Source: Isoetes engelmannii
Taxonomy: Eukaryota; Streptophyta; Lycopodiopsida; Isoetales; Isoetaceae
Assembly (NCBI GenBank): GCA_011763485.2
Contig: JAANSK020249829.1
Span: 1 to 23,289 of the forward strand
Direction: 5' to 3'
DNA length: 23,289 nt
Position numbers and translations under genes: made by a program. The first letter of the stretch is position 1. Each line of letters opens with the position of its first letter. The notes under the pieces were generated by a model. The model searched no databases. It saw only the letters and a program-made list of their open reading frames with translations, and was not told where the DNA came from. Below, one piece after another: positions 9,140-17,397 of this stretch.

Positions 9140-9830
9140 GAGAAGTTTTGTAGCAGGCTTGCGTATCCACATGTCAGCCACATCATGCAAAATATGATTT
9201 GGTGTAATGTTAGCCCTTAGATATCTTATTTTATAATCTGACGAGAAAGAAAATTAGAGATTCTTCTAAATTTTGCATAGCTCTTGGAGATCTGGCTTGC
9301 TCGGAGACTCCGGTAGCAAATTCAGTGGCTTCCTTTCTTTTTATGACAACCAGTGAGCCAACATGATTGTTTTTTCTAGTGAATTTCTTTTTCTTTTTCT
9401 TTTTTCTCTTTTTTTTAGCAGGGTTGCCTAACCCGAGGTCACCTGAATGCTTGAATTTTAGCCTATCCACGTGTGGCGACACATCAGCCAAAAATGATAC
9501 CTGTCGTCCGATCTTCTAATTTCGAAGCTGACGGCCTCAAAAATTAGAAATTCGTGAGAAATTCCTTCTCCCTTCTCCGGCCATATTCAATTGTCTCCGA
9601 CCATATTCGATTGTCGAGCTATCAACTATGTAATTCCTAACGGCTTTCAGGTCTTGTGCTTTCATCTTGTTCCTTCCTTTTCTTTTAGCACGTTAGCCTA
9701 ACCACGACCTGCCCATAGCTTGAATTCTAGTCTATCCACATGCAGGTCATTTTGGACGTGGAGCTCTTCAAGGCCCTAAGATATCCCGTTATCAGGTCAG
9801 ACGGCTGGAAAAAATAGATATGGAGGAAGA
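9140..9830. repeat. Three diverged copies of a ~275-bp unit
   Basis: Blocks near 9148-9245, 9413-9560 and 9687-9830 share the order TAGCA(G/C)G, TTGCCTA/TTAGCCTA, TTGAATT(T/C)TAG, TATCCAC(A/G)TG, a CCC(T/A)TAGATATC-like stretch (copies 1 and 3) and TC(A/T)GACG. A pyrimidine-rich stretch (CTTTTTCTTTT) precedes copies 2 and 3. The similarity is patchy, so the boundaries are approximate. No gene lies here. Confidence 0.4.
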
Positions 9831-10193
9831 AATTTGAAAAATCGAGATGTAAAACGACTTCTCGAGCCAGAATTGGACCTATACGGAGGAGATTCTGCAT
9901 TATTGTACAAGTCCAAGCACAACAATTCGCTTGCCCTTCCTGTAATGTTTCCTTCTTCTTTAATAATTGTATTTACTTTGATTGCCTATGATGCAGCTTC
10001 TATGGTAGATCCTGCAGTAGGGAAGAGACAGGATTGATATTAGGATTGTCTTTTACCTTTCATTTATCAAATTTGGAGCTCAGCTATAACGACTTAGGAA
10101 TCTTTAAGTGCTATTTGCTTTGTCATTAGCGCTTCAAATTTCCCGTCTTTTCTCTTTTATCTTACATGCTACGCATTCAAAGGATCATTAAGT
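9831..10193. other. Spacer; possible lost 5' end of EXL relic
   Basis: A frame at 9834-10037 contains a hydrophobic run (MFPSSLIIVFTLIAYDAAS) resembling a signal peptide, as expected at the N-terminus of secreted EXORDIUM-like proteins. It stops at 10035-10037, about 160 bases before the recognisable EXORDIUM-like codons, so the link is only suggestive. Confidence 0.25.
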
Positions 10194-11076
10194 ATGTGTC
10201 AATCCGCCTATCAATTATATTTGTGCATCTTTATTTGTATTTCCAAGCCATTCCAGCCATATCCAAAGATTGATGGGACTTCATTTTATTCTTTTATGAG
10301 TTTTAAGACATGTGAAGGATCATCTGAGTTTGTTCATCTCAAATACCATATGGATCCTGTTCTTACCCCCACAATGCACCTCTACTTGATCTGGTATGGT
10401 AACTGGGAAGCATCAAATAAAGCTATTATCAAAGATCTCTTGCACTCTATTTCTTACAAATCTAAAAAAGAGCCCTCTGTGAATAAATGGTGGGGCAAAT
10501 GAGGTTATATACAGATCAAACCAGGCAAAACATCACAAAAAATGTTTGTTATTGCCAAAGAACTAATGCATATCACAACCATGACCATGCTTTGACAAGA
10601 TTAAGTCTGCAAGAAGTGACCAAGACAACTCTGCAAGAGAATAATGGGAGTCTACAGTAAACTCAGATGGAGGTTTCTATTTATTTAGTGCTAACTTCTG
10701 AAGATGTAGAAATGGAAGAATTCTGCAGAGCAATATGTGGTTTTCGTTATTTTACATTTCCTTCATTAGTAGGATACACTCTGCCATATGCATGCGCATG
10801 AAATTCAGGCAAACAATGTCCTGAAGTATGTCATATATGGAAAATACAAAGGCTATGAAAGCTCCAAATGCAAACATATGGACTGATGGAATGATCAATC
10901 TGATAAGACATGAACTTGCAGATAGTTCCTACATTTGATTGACTAATACATGATATGCAGGCGAAGATCCAACTGCTCATGAAATAGCAGATCTTTGTGG
11001 AGGAATGCATGGAAGTGGTGTAGAAGGGGGTTACATTGGATCTGTTCTTACTGATAAATCTGTTTCTTACTCTTAG
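10194..11076 (+). pseudogene. EXORDIUM-like (PHI-1 family) pseudogene
   Basis: EXORDIUM/phosphate-induced-1 proteins are secreted cell-wall proteins linked to brassinosteroid- and carbon-dependent growth. The open part (to the stop at 10500-10502) reads LKYHMDPVLTP, LYLIWYGNW, KAIIKDLLHSIS and PSVNKWWG, the conserved start of the mature family domain. Past the stop, shifted frames restore [46 protein letters not shown], then [15 protein letters not shown] and [12 protein letters not shown]. Family order is kept, but there are several stops and frameshifts. The expected C-terminal block with the conserved Trp and Cys residues is missing: the sequence changes at 11076/11077 into biotin carboxylase. 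A possible signal peptide lies at about 9940-10000. Clearly non-functional. Confidence 0.85.
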
Positions 11077-11455
11077 ACAGATGGCATCCGACTCATGGGC
11101 GATACGGCAATAGCTTGATCAATGAAAATAATAGGAGTGTCAACTATCCAGGCAGCAAAGATTTATTGAGGTATGGCTTTAATTAAGCATGAAAATATCA
11201 TTTGATTGAATTTTAGAAAATAGTTGATTGGTTATCAAGCTCGTGAGAGTATGTAATTGTGCAGTCAACAGAGGACGCAATTAAGCTTGCTCACGAGATA
11301 GGCTTTCCAATTATGATTAAGATACCAGCGCGCATGTGCAATCCTAGTTGTGAGGCATGCTTGTGTTGCATAAACTAATCTGAAGTATATATATCTAGGC
11401 ACTACCGGCTATGGAGGCCATGGTTTGATCCTTTCTTAGTCTGAAAATATGATGG
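11077..11455 (+). pseudogene. Plastid-type biotin carboxylase gene fragment
   Basis: Biotin carboxylase carries out the ATP-dependent carboxylation of biotin in heteromeric plastid acetyl-CoA carboxylase. Three exon-like pieces are recognisable. 11077-11170 has TDGIRLMGDTA, then after a stop MKIIGVSTIQ, with PGSKDLL in a shifted frame. 11265-11330 has STEDAIKLAHEIGFPIMIK. From 11399 a degenerate Gly-rich ATP-grasp loop reads TTGYGGHG where the family has TAGGGGRG. A GAG|GTATGG donor, a TTGTGCAG acceptor and a CTAG acceptor bracket intron-sized spacers, so intron structure is kept. It is partial and broken by stops and substitutions in the loop. STEDAIKLA and IGFPIMIK favour plastid BC over methylcrotonyl-CoA carboxylase. 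It begins abruptly after the EXORDIUM-like relic. Confidence 0.75.
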
Positions 11456-11757
11456 CAATGGCTTGGTATCTAATGCATCTCTTTGTATAATACGGATTCT
11501 TCTTCTTTTTTTCGTCATTATTGTATATTTCTTCCCTGTTCTGTTAGTTCATATTTCCGTTATCTCTGATATTAATATTTTCCATCAGAACTTGGTTGGC
11601 GTGGCATAGCTTTACCTTCTGCACTATAGTTTCCTCCTCTAGTAAACTGAGCTTCGTATTTTCCTTCTTGCTTTCATTTCAAATTTGTTATTTGGTTCTA
11701 TGAGGCAAGAAAGCACATGTGCTGCAGCTGTAGGAACAAAAGTCAAGTTTAGATGGG

Positions 11758-11843
11758 CTTTTTCTAAGAAGCACCCATATAAGGCACCTTGAGTTTTCAT
11801 CTTTTCTAAGAAGCATCCATATAAGGCACCTTTGAGTTTTCAT
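11758..11843. repeat. Tandem repeat, 2 x 43 bp
   Basis: Units 11758-11800 and 11801-11843 share CTTTTCTAAGAAGCA, CCATATAAGGCACC and TTGAGTTTTCAT, with two or three differences. They directly precede the possible integrase remnant. Confidence 0.9.
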
Positions 11844-12000
11844 TTGGATGATCAAGGTGGTGAATTTAATGAATTTAGCTATGCCATTGTCTTTAAGGGT
11901 GAGTTCTATATTCTACATTGGCACACATGTTGCCACCAAGCTGCTGGAGTAGAGAAACAACTTAATAGATCTAATCAATATAGCTCTATCGTTGTAGGTG
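11844..12000 (+). pseudogene. Possible Ty1/copia integrase remnant
   Basis: The frame reads HLDDQGGEFNEF then, 25-30 codons on, HQAAGVEKQLNRSNQ. This resembles the integrase core of plant copia elements, where an (R/K)TDNGGE(F/Y) block with the second catalytic Asp is followed by QQNGVAERKNR containing the catalytic Glu. Here the Q-x-GVE-x-x-NR skeleton is kept, but spacing and several residues deviate. No LTR, protease or reverse transcriptase was found nearby. The assignment rests on these two motifs alone. Confidence 0.35.
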
Positions 12001-12536
12001 ATTTTTACCCTGTAACTTCAACTATGTACAGTTGCATATGAGCTTTTTTGAAGGCTTGTGTAAAAAAGTATGATCTAGCATAACATATGGTAAAGTTTAT
12101 CCAAATGTAGTCTAATGAACATACAATTTCAATTGAAGCACAACAATGTATGCCCAAGGTTGGTAATCAAGACCTCTAGGTGGAAGATCAAAGGGAAAAT
12201 AAAGATTAGAAGATATAATTGACAAAGTTTAAGATGTGATTACTCTAGGAGTGATTGGAGCAATTGCAGACGAGGCTGTTTGGACATATATTCTATATAG
12301 TGTATGCTTTCAACGAATGCCGTTTGATATCGCAATCCGATGGCCAAGATCTCATGCTAGGCTTAAGGTTTGGAGTTTAGGTGCATGGTGTGTATCATCT
12401 ACAAGTTTCCAAGTAAAGCTCAACAATGCTGCCCACCGTCATTACTGCACACTTTTCTCATTGCGTCCAAAGTATTTACAAGCTCCCAACCTATGCCCAG
12501 CAACGTTGGGCACCGTTACTACTGTGGCGGTGTGGC
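12001..12536. other. No gene recognised
   Basis: The open frame 12236-12550 (104 codons, starting ITLGVIGAIADEAVWTYILY) has no recognised domain. It overlaps the far upstream region of the SRC2-like gene and is probably chance or relic sequence. Confidence 0.4.
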
Positions 12537-12580
12537 AGAATGTATTGTAAACTAACGTAGAATGTATTGTAAACTAACGT
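12537..12580. repeat. Perfect tandem repeat, 2 x 22 bp
   Basis: AGAATGTATTGTAAACTAAC plus GT occurs twice without change (12537-12558 and 12559-12580). The second unit runs into an ABRE, so the duplication copied an ACGT core within the SRC2-like promoter. Confidence 0.97.
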
Positions 12581-12660
12581 GGCATGACGTGTCGACTAAG
12601 TATGCTGTCGACTACGCGTCCCTTTAAGCACGCATAATTTGACGCGTGGCTAGGCCACGT
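12577..12660 (+). promoter_or_regulatory. Three ABRE elements upstream of SRC2-like gene
   Basis: ACGTGGC at 12577-12583, ACGTGTC at 12587-12593 and GCCACGT (inverted ACGTGGC) at 12654-12660 all match the ACGTGKC ABRE consensus bound by ABF/AREB bZIP factors. Clustered ABREs within 160 bases of the TATA box fit the cold, drought and ABA induction known for SRC2 genes in other plants. Function here is inferred. Confidence 0.65.
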
Positions 12661-12732
12661 CATATAACAATACTGAGCAACTTCTGTACAGCTTCAGCGA
12701 AGACGCATGGGCATATACGCTGAGCTTCTTCG

Positions 12733-12739
12733 TATAAAA
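12733..12739 (+). promoter_or_regulatory. TATA box of SRC2-like gene
   Basis: TATAAAA lies 173 bases before the ATG, predicting transcription start near 12763-12768 and a 5' leader of about 145-150 nt. No better TATA-like site lies between it and the ABRE cluster. Confidence 0.75.
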
Positions 12740-12771
12740 CCCTCATCAGCCAAGCCATTCCAAGCAATCTT

Positions 12772-12905
12772 AGAAGCTTTATCCGTCCAAGACCAAGGTT
12801 TAATTCTCTTTGAAATCAGTGCGTTTAATTCTGCTTTGTATTGCGCATCAGAAGCTTATCCATCCTTGTGTTCTCCTTGAAATCGGTGCGTTTGATTCTG
12901 CTTTT
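12772..12905 (+). repeat. Duplicated 5'-leader segment
   Basis: Two copies (about 12772-12839 and 12850-12905) share AGAAGCTT, TATCC(G/A)TCC, TTCTC(T/C)TTGAAATC, GTGCGTTT and ATTCTGCTTT. They lie between the predicted start site and the ATG, so the leader is made largely of two related segments. Neither copy contains an upstream ATG. Confidence 0.8.
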
Positions 12906-12912
12906 AATCCGA

Positions 12913-13683
12913 ATGACGGAATTGCAGAACCTTGAGATCAGAATAGCCTCAGCGCAGGATCTAAAGAATGTCAAATTATTCGGCAACATGCAAACCTATG
13001 TGGTGGCATATGTAGATCCGGCGCAGAAAAGCTCCACTCATGTGGACAAGAAAGGGGGCAAAGATCCGGTGTGGAACGAGAAGCTTAATCTATCGGTAGC
13101 TCCACATATGCTGCAACGGCCAAATGCAGTTCTAATGCTAGAAATTTTCGCAATCAGTTCGTCATCTGCGCAGGGAAAGAAGCTAGTAGGGTTTGTGAGA
13201 GTACCTCTGCCGGAGATTTTAGGGTTACCAAACGCCGGAACAGAGTTTGTGAGCATGTCGTATGAAGTACAGAGGCCGTCGGGGCGGGTGCAGGGCATCT
13301 TAAATTTCGCAGTTCGGTTGGGGCAAAGGAGCAGCACGCTCGATTCTCGAGCTTCGGAAGAACCGGTTATGGCGTATCCGGCGACAGGGGTGCCATATCC
13401 ACCGCCTCAATATCAACAGCCTCAATATCAACAGCCATATCCACCGCCTCAATATCAACAGCCTCCTGTTTATTCCCAATCTTATCCCCATGTTTATCCT
13501 CCTCTGCAGCAGCAGAAACCCCCCAAAAAGAACCGCCTTGGAGGTGCCGGAATGGGGCTTGGCGCCGGCCTTCTTGGCGGCCTCTTGATCGGCGACCTTA
13601 TTGGCCATTCTTATGATTATGACGGTTACGGTGGTGGTGATTTTGGCGGTGGCGATTTTGGAGGAGATTTTGGGGATTTCTAG
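12913..13683 (+). CDS. SRC2: SRC2-like C2-domain protein
   Basis: 256 residues, single exon. An N-terminal C2 domain (about 7-136) begins LEIRIASAQDLKNV and has KDPVWNE at 50-56, the typical C2 core, with some Asp residues that could bind Ca2+ (16, 35, 51). A Pro/Gln/Tyr-rich linker with repeated YPPPQYQQP follows (156-204). Then come a basic patch (202-208), a Gly/Leu-rich hydrophobic stretch (209-231) that could associate with membrane, and a Gly/Asp/Phe/Tyr tail ending DFGDF. This architecture defines the SRC2 (soybean gene regulated by cold-2) family. In Arabidopsis, SRC2 is a cold-inducible membrane protein reported to enhance NADPH oxidase RbohF activity. The ATG at 12913 was chosen because it opens the C2 domain; the in-frame extension to 12841 has no ATG and lies in the duplicated leader. 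Upstream ABREs and TATA box support expression. It appears intact. Confidence 0.93.
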   Translation: MTELQNLEIRIASAQDLKNVKLFGNMQTYVVAYVDPAQKSSTHVDKKGGKDPVWNEKLNLSVAPHMLQRPNAVLMLEIFAISSSSAQGKKLVGFVRVPLPEILGLPNAGTEFVSMSYEVQRPSGRVQGILNFAVRLGQRSSTLDSRASEEPVMAYPATGVPYPPPQYQQPQYQQPYPPPQYQQPPVYSQSYPHVYPPLQQQKPPKKNRLGGAGMGLGAGLLGGLLIGDLIGHSYDYDGYGGGDFGGGDFGGDFGDF

Positions 13684-13732
13684 TTTGTCACCGGTATGAA
13701 AATCTGTATGTACTTGTAAAAAACAGTATCTA

Positions 13733-13900
13733 AATAATGAAAAGGGATTGCAATTTGTAAATTGAAGCGAACTACCAAACAATCTTTGAAGTGAAACGGT
13801 GTATCCAATAATGAAAAGGGTTTGTAAATTGAAGCGAACCAAACAAGCTTTGAAATTGATGTTTGCATAATAATAAATGAAAAGGGATGCAATGATTTCT
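13733..13900 (+). repeat. Repeated 3'-UTR segment with poly(A) signals
   Basis: Copies begin at 13733, 13807 and 13872 with AATAATGAAAAGGG or AATAAATGAAAAGGG. The first two continue with TTTGTAAATTGAAGCGAAC, CAAACAA and CTTTGAA. Each copy starts with a poly(A)-signal-like AATAAT or AATAAA (13872-13877), so the SRC2-like gene may have several alternative cleavage sites. Confidence 0.7.
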
Positions 13901-13990
13901 GTTCAATCTCATGTTTTTCCTGGAAGTAGGTTCTCTTTGTAAATGTTGCTCATCGATTCGGATAATATTCCAATGTATATTCTCTTCCAT

Positions 13991-15089
13991 GCATTCTCCA
14001 TCTGTTAAAATCGTGATGGGTCAAACTCACATTTCCACCTCAACATATGATTGTATAACCATTGGACGAAGTCAACTTGCAGGTCAATTGGAGCATCACC
14101 ATACTAACAAACACACAAGCGTTAAAACTAGTAGAAATATACTAACAAAATGCACAAGCATTAATAGCAAATTAAGCCTGCACACTAACCAACAATGCAA
14201 CTTTGAATTGAATTGAAACATTCCATGTATAAATGAGTTTGCTACATTAAATGCGGGATTGTTTGGAATATAACACTTTTTCTGAGGGCCAAACATGCAG
14301 TTCCACTGGTCATGTGCTGCATTTGCAAATAAATACTCAACAACATGGGTTGTTCCTTGGAAGAAAATTTTGAAGTGCTAAATTGAATTTATGTTATACA
14401 TTCTATGTGGTCAATTGATTTATTTCTAGCACTAACCTGATTCTTGCCTGTTAGCCATGTTTGTTACCATATTATGTAGATTGATTGTAAAGAGAGAATA
14501 AATTTAAATTCTGAATTTACACAACTACTGAGGCACCGCATCGAATGCAGTGCCGGTGGCACCACATTTCCTAATGGGACTGTTTTGAGAAATTTTTGAG
14601 TAACTGTTTTGGTACAAGGAATTTCGTTCAGCATTTTCTTGAGCGGTTCTACTCAAAAGAATAACATTTTAGTCAAAAGAGGACTCAAAAGTTCTGTGTA
14701 TTTTGGTTTTAACTTTTAATTTTGCCAACCAACAAGCCAAAATGGTATCCATTACCCGAATCAATTGGATGATCTCTCTATACGCTGCCTGGAATGCCTA
14801 GAATTGTCAAAAGAAAATGTTCTGAAAGGAGATGGTCCACAATACAAATATAAAGCAGCCCTTTTTTCTGCTCCCTATCTATTCATTCATTCAAAGTTGC
14901 ACTTGGCAACCTAAATTTGCATGTAAGTCGACCACTGAATCAGATGCAATATATTGCTTTGGCTTTATTCAAGCAGAATATCCATGTACAATGCATATTG
15001 CTACCTTTCAAAAATAACCAAGCTGGCTAGATGCCAGACAATAGCGGGAATTCTGATCGTACTAACAGCTTGTGAACATGGTTCACACA
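13991..15089. other. Intergenic region between convergent genes
   Basis: The SRC2-like and minus-strand genes converge here. Open frames at 13911-14216 and 14832-15017 lack recognisable domains. I see no RNA gene or transposon end. Confidence 0.5.
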
Positions 15090-16677
15090 TTAACAAATCT
15101 GAAGTCTAGAACACAACATATCCTCTCCAACGCTCTCTCCATCATCTGAAACTGGACTCTCCAGCAGGGATGGAGATCTCAAAACGAGACCTAAATAATC
15201 AGAGTAATTTGATTAATTACATAGACTACTAGAAGAACAGGCATTTCTAAGTTATGCATATACCTGGTGTTCGAAAAGGGCTAAACAAGAAAGCTCCTGG
15301 AGACTTCAAAGAATCAAAGCCTGAAACATCTTTGGTTGTTTTCATAACCTTACAAGTTCTAGGAGGAGAAATCTGGAAACGAGGTGTTGCACAGACTTGT
15401 TTGAAGGCATTAGTTTCAGGACCATAGCCTGCTTCCTCTTTCCTTTCATGTCTGAAAGTAACTCCATTTCCAAAGTCTAGTTCTTCGTTCTTTTCATCTG
15501 TGAACCATTTCGGATACCTAGAAACGATCTCGGGAGGAGGCTCGGGAGTTGAGATGTCCAGAGAAGGGCTTTCATTCTCTTGTAAGCATGCTCGAACAAG
15601 TGAAGGGGTTGATGTAGAAGAGCTTGAACTGCCAATACTTGGCCTTCTGATACATACAGATCGAGGAGGGGACATGGTGCAGGGAGGTGTCTCATCAGGG
15701 GAGGTGCTTCCAAACCTTACTTTTCTGGTAGAAGCTGGGAACTGCACAGGTGAGCTTGAACTGTTCATACTTGGCCTTCTGATGCATCCAGATCTAGAAG
15801 GGGACATGGTGCAAGGGGGCTCATCAGTTTCAAATCTTACCTTTCTGCTAGAAATTGGTGAATGCTCAGAAGGGCTGTCAAAGGAAATGGCTTTTCTGGA
15901 CTCTTTGCAATCTTTAGTGGCAGGTACCAAAGGGGAGTCGCTCAATGAGCCATCATCTAAAATCAACGAATCAACCTGGACAATGGGGATCAAGTCATCA
16001 TAATAAACATCAAGACATGGTGTTGTTGAAGGGCATTTCTTTGGTGTCTTTTTCTTCGTTGTCTTCTTCTTCTGAGTATTTCTTCCACTATTAAATGAGT
16101 TAGGTCTCTTACTGATTTGTTCAAAAAAATCTTTCCATTCCTGGACATAAACCAAGATGATAGCAGGCATCAGTCGTCTTACAGAGTATATGATATGTTG
16201 TAAATCTAAACCAGACACAATGACTAAAATACAGACCTGCATTGTTGACTCTACATTTCTTATGGCCTTTGTGAAATTGTGAATCTCTTCAACTTCCAGC
16301 TTTTCTTCCAGATTCAGTTTATGAATGCCGATCATCATAGTATCGATCTGGAATATGTGCATCACATAACCTTTAATCGTAGCATTTATTCTTTTATATG
16401 TAGTATAACATCGCTACAAGAAACCTAAAGCAAGAAAATCTATTGCAAAAGCATGATTTTATTGAAACTAATATAAGATAGCACTTACCTTATCGAGGAG
16501 GCGGGCTACGCTGTTGTGCACTTCATTTGTTAGGCTTACAGCATTTTGCCGTGGATTTTGTTTGGCAGGAACATCCTTCTTACAAACGACGTCTCTGTGA
16601 TCTGTGTTGGTTATGCATTCAAGAGGTTTTCTACCCCGAGGATGGGGTGTTCCCTTGTACTGCTTTGATTTCTTCAT
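15090..16677 (-). CDS. Four-exon gene, unrecognised phospho-rich protein
   Basis: Exons on the minus strand: 16677-16489, 16347-16237, 16140-15264 and 15190-15090. The introns (141, 96 and 73 nt) begin GTAAGT, GTCTGT and GTATAT, all end in AG, and have phases 0, 0 and 1. The spliced frame is open for 425 codons and ends TAA. Residues 50-112 are predicted helical or coiled coil (NEVHNSVARLLDKID, then LEEKLEVEEIHNF, QEWKDFFEQ). Residues 120-138 are Lys-rich. The rest is Ser/Pro-rich, probably disordered, with many SP/TP sites. A module of RKVRF, CTMSP and CIRRPS occurs twice (199-230 and 239-275). The C-terminal part has SPGAFLFSPFRTPG. I do not recognise the family. A short N-terminal coiled coil plus a long CDK-site-rich tail recalls kinetochore or mitotic proteins such as SKA3, but that is speculation. 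The start at 16677 follows a possible 5'-UTR intron; 16746 is an alternative without that intron. Confidence 0.75.
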
Positions 16678-16691
16678 CTGATTTGTTCTAC

Positions 16692-16765
16692 CTATCTTCT
16701 TGAATTCGATATGCGAATAATGAGTAAACAAATTTGGATACCTCACATAGACTTGAAATCCTTAC
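16692..16765 (-). other. Possible 5'-UTR intron of the minus-strand gene
   Basis: On the minus strand a TCG|GTAAGG donor (16765) and a GATAG acceptor (16692) would define a 74-nt intron upstream of the chosen ATG, similar in size to the coding introns. No usable ATG-led frame lies in the upstream exon. Confidence 0.4.
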
Positions 16766-16836
16766 CGATTTAGAAGAGGATATGAGTCCGGCGATGGAGT
16801 TAAAATGCGGAAGGGCGAGGGTATTTCTTAGTCCAC

Positions 16837-16900
16837 AACGGTCGATTTTCTACATTGGCCATCGTGGCATGAGCATGGATAATCCCTAAATCTAGCCGTT
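16837..16900 (-). promoter_or_regulatory. MSA-like AACGG motifs
   Basis: AACGG occurs at 16837-16841 (in CACAACGGTC, 9 of 10 against the YCYAACGGYY consensus) and inverted at 16896-16900, within about 230 bases upstream of the minus-strand ATG. Such motifs are bound by MYB3R factors at G2/M genes. Two short imperfect matches could be chance. Confidence 0.3.
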
Positions 16901-17343
16901 GCCCTGAGCATCTAGCTATGCAAAAATATTTTTATCCAGGGAATATGTTGGCTATTTTGACACGAAGAACCTAAAATGGGCGGATCAATTCAATACATCT
17001 TTGCCTAGTTAGGCTATATCTATTTCTGCTTTCTGAGGCCGGATTTCCAATGTGCAGGTTTCAAAATGACGTGGTCTCATAGTTTCCAGATATTATGTGG
17101 AATGGCTTTGGGGACACCATTTGGCTGTATCGGGAGCCCTGTTAGGGGTGACTGGTGTTCCAATCACCCTGGAACAGCTAGAATGGTGTACTCATAGCCC
17201 ATTCCACAACGTCATGGATGAATCTTCAAGCTAAAATGGCATGAACGACTTGTTACAGCCCATTTCCATTCTGAAATGCAAGAATGGAGAGCTGGTGCGC
17301 AAGAATGCACAGCCGGCGTCCATGACGTATAAGAGAAAGGCCG
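16901..17343. other. No gene recognised
   Basis: Upstream spacer of the minus-strand gene. It contains no open frame with recognisable sequence and no clear transposon end. Confidence 0.45.
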
Positions 17344-17397
17344 CTTAGCCCATTTTCTGGGCAGAGGCCCACTTCACATCCCAGAAAGTGGACTAAG
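17344..17397. repeat. Inverted repeat, 18-bp arms, 18-base loop
   Basis: The left arm CTTAGCCCATTTTCTGGG (17344-17361) and the reverse complement of 17380-17397, CTTAGTCCACTTTCTGGG, match at 16 of 18 bases. It would form a hairpin in RNA or DNA. No target duplication or element is evident. Confidence 0.7.

Noticed and set aside
12841-12912. N-terminal extension of the SRC2-like frame
   Set aside because: No ATG is present and it lies in the duplicated leader. The C2 domain starts at the ATG at 12913.
13300-13842. 180-codon minus-strand frame opposite SRC2
   Set aside because: Its Arg/Leu/Ile-rich repeats mirror the Pro/Gln codon repeats of the sense gene, so it is an antisense shadow.
15500-16003. 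167-codon plus-strand frame inside the four-exon gene
   Set aside because: Antisense shadow of exon 3. The minus strand has the splice sites and consistent domains.
16141-16236. Read-through of intron 2 as coding sequence (VCILVIVSGLDLQ frame)
   Set aside because: The stretch is open by chance but has GT-AG ends and a hydrophobic character unlike the flanking charged helix, so splicing is preferred.
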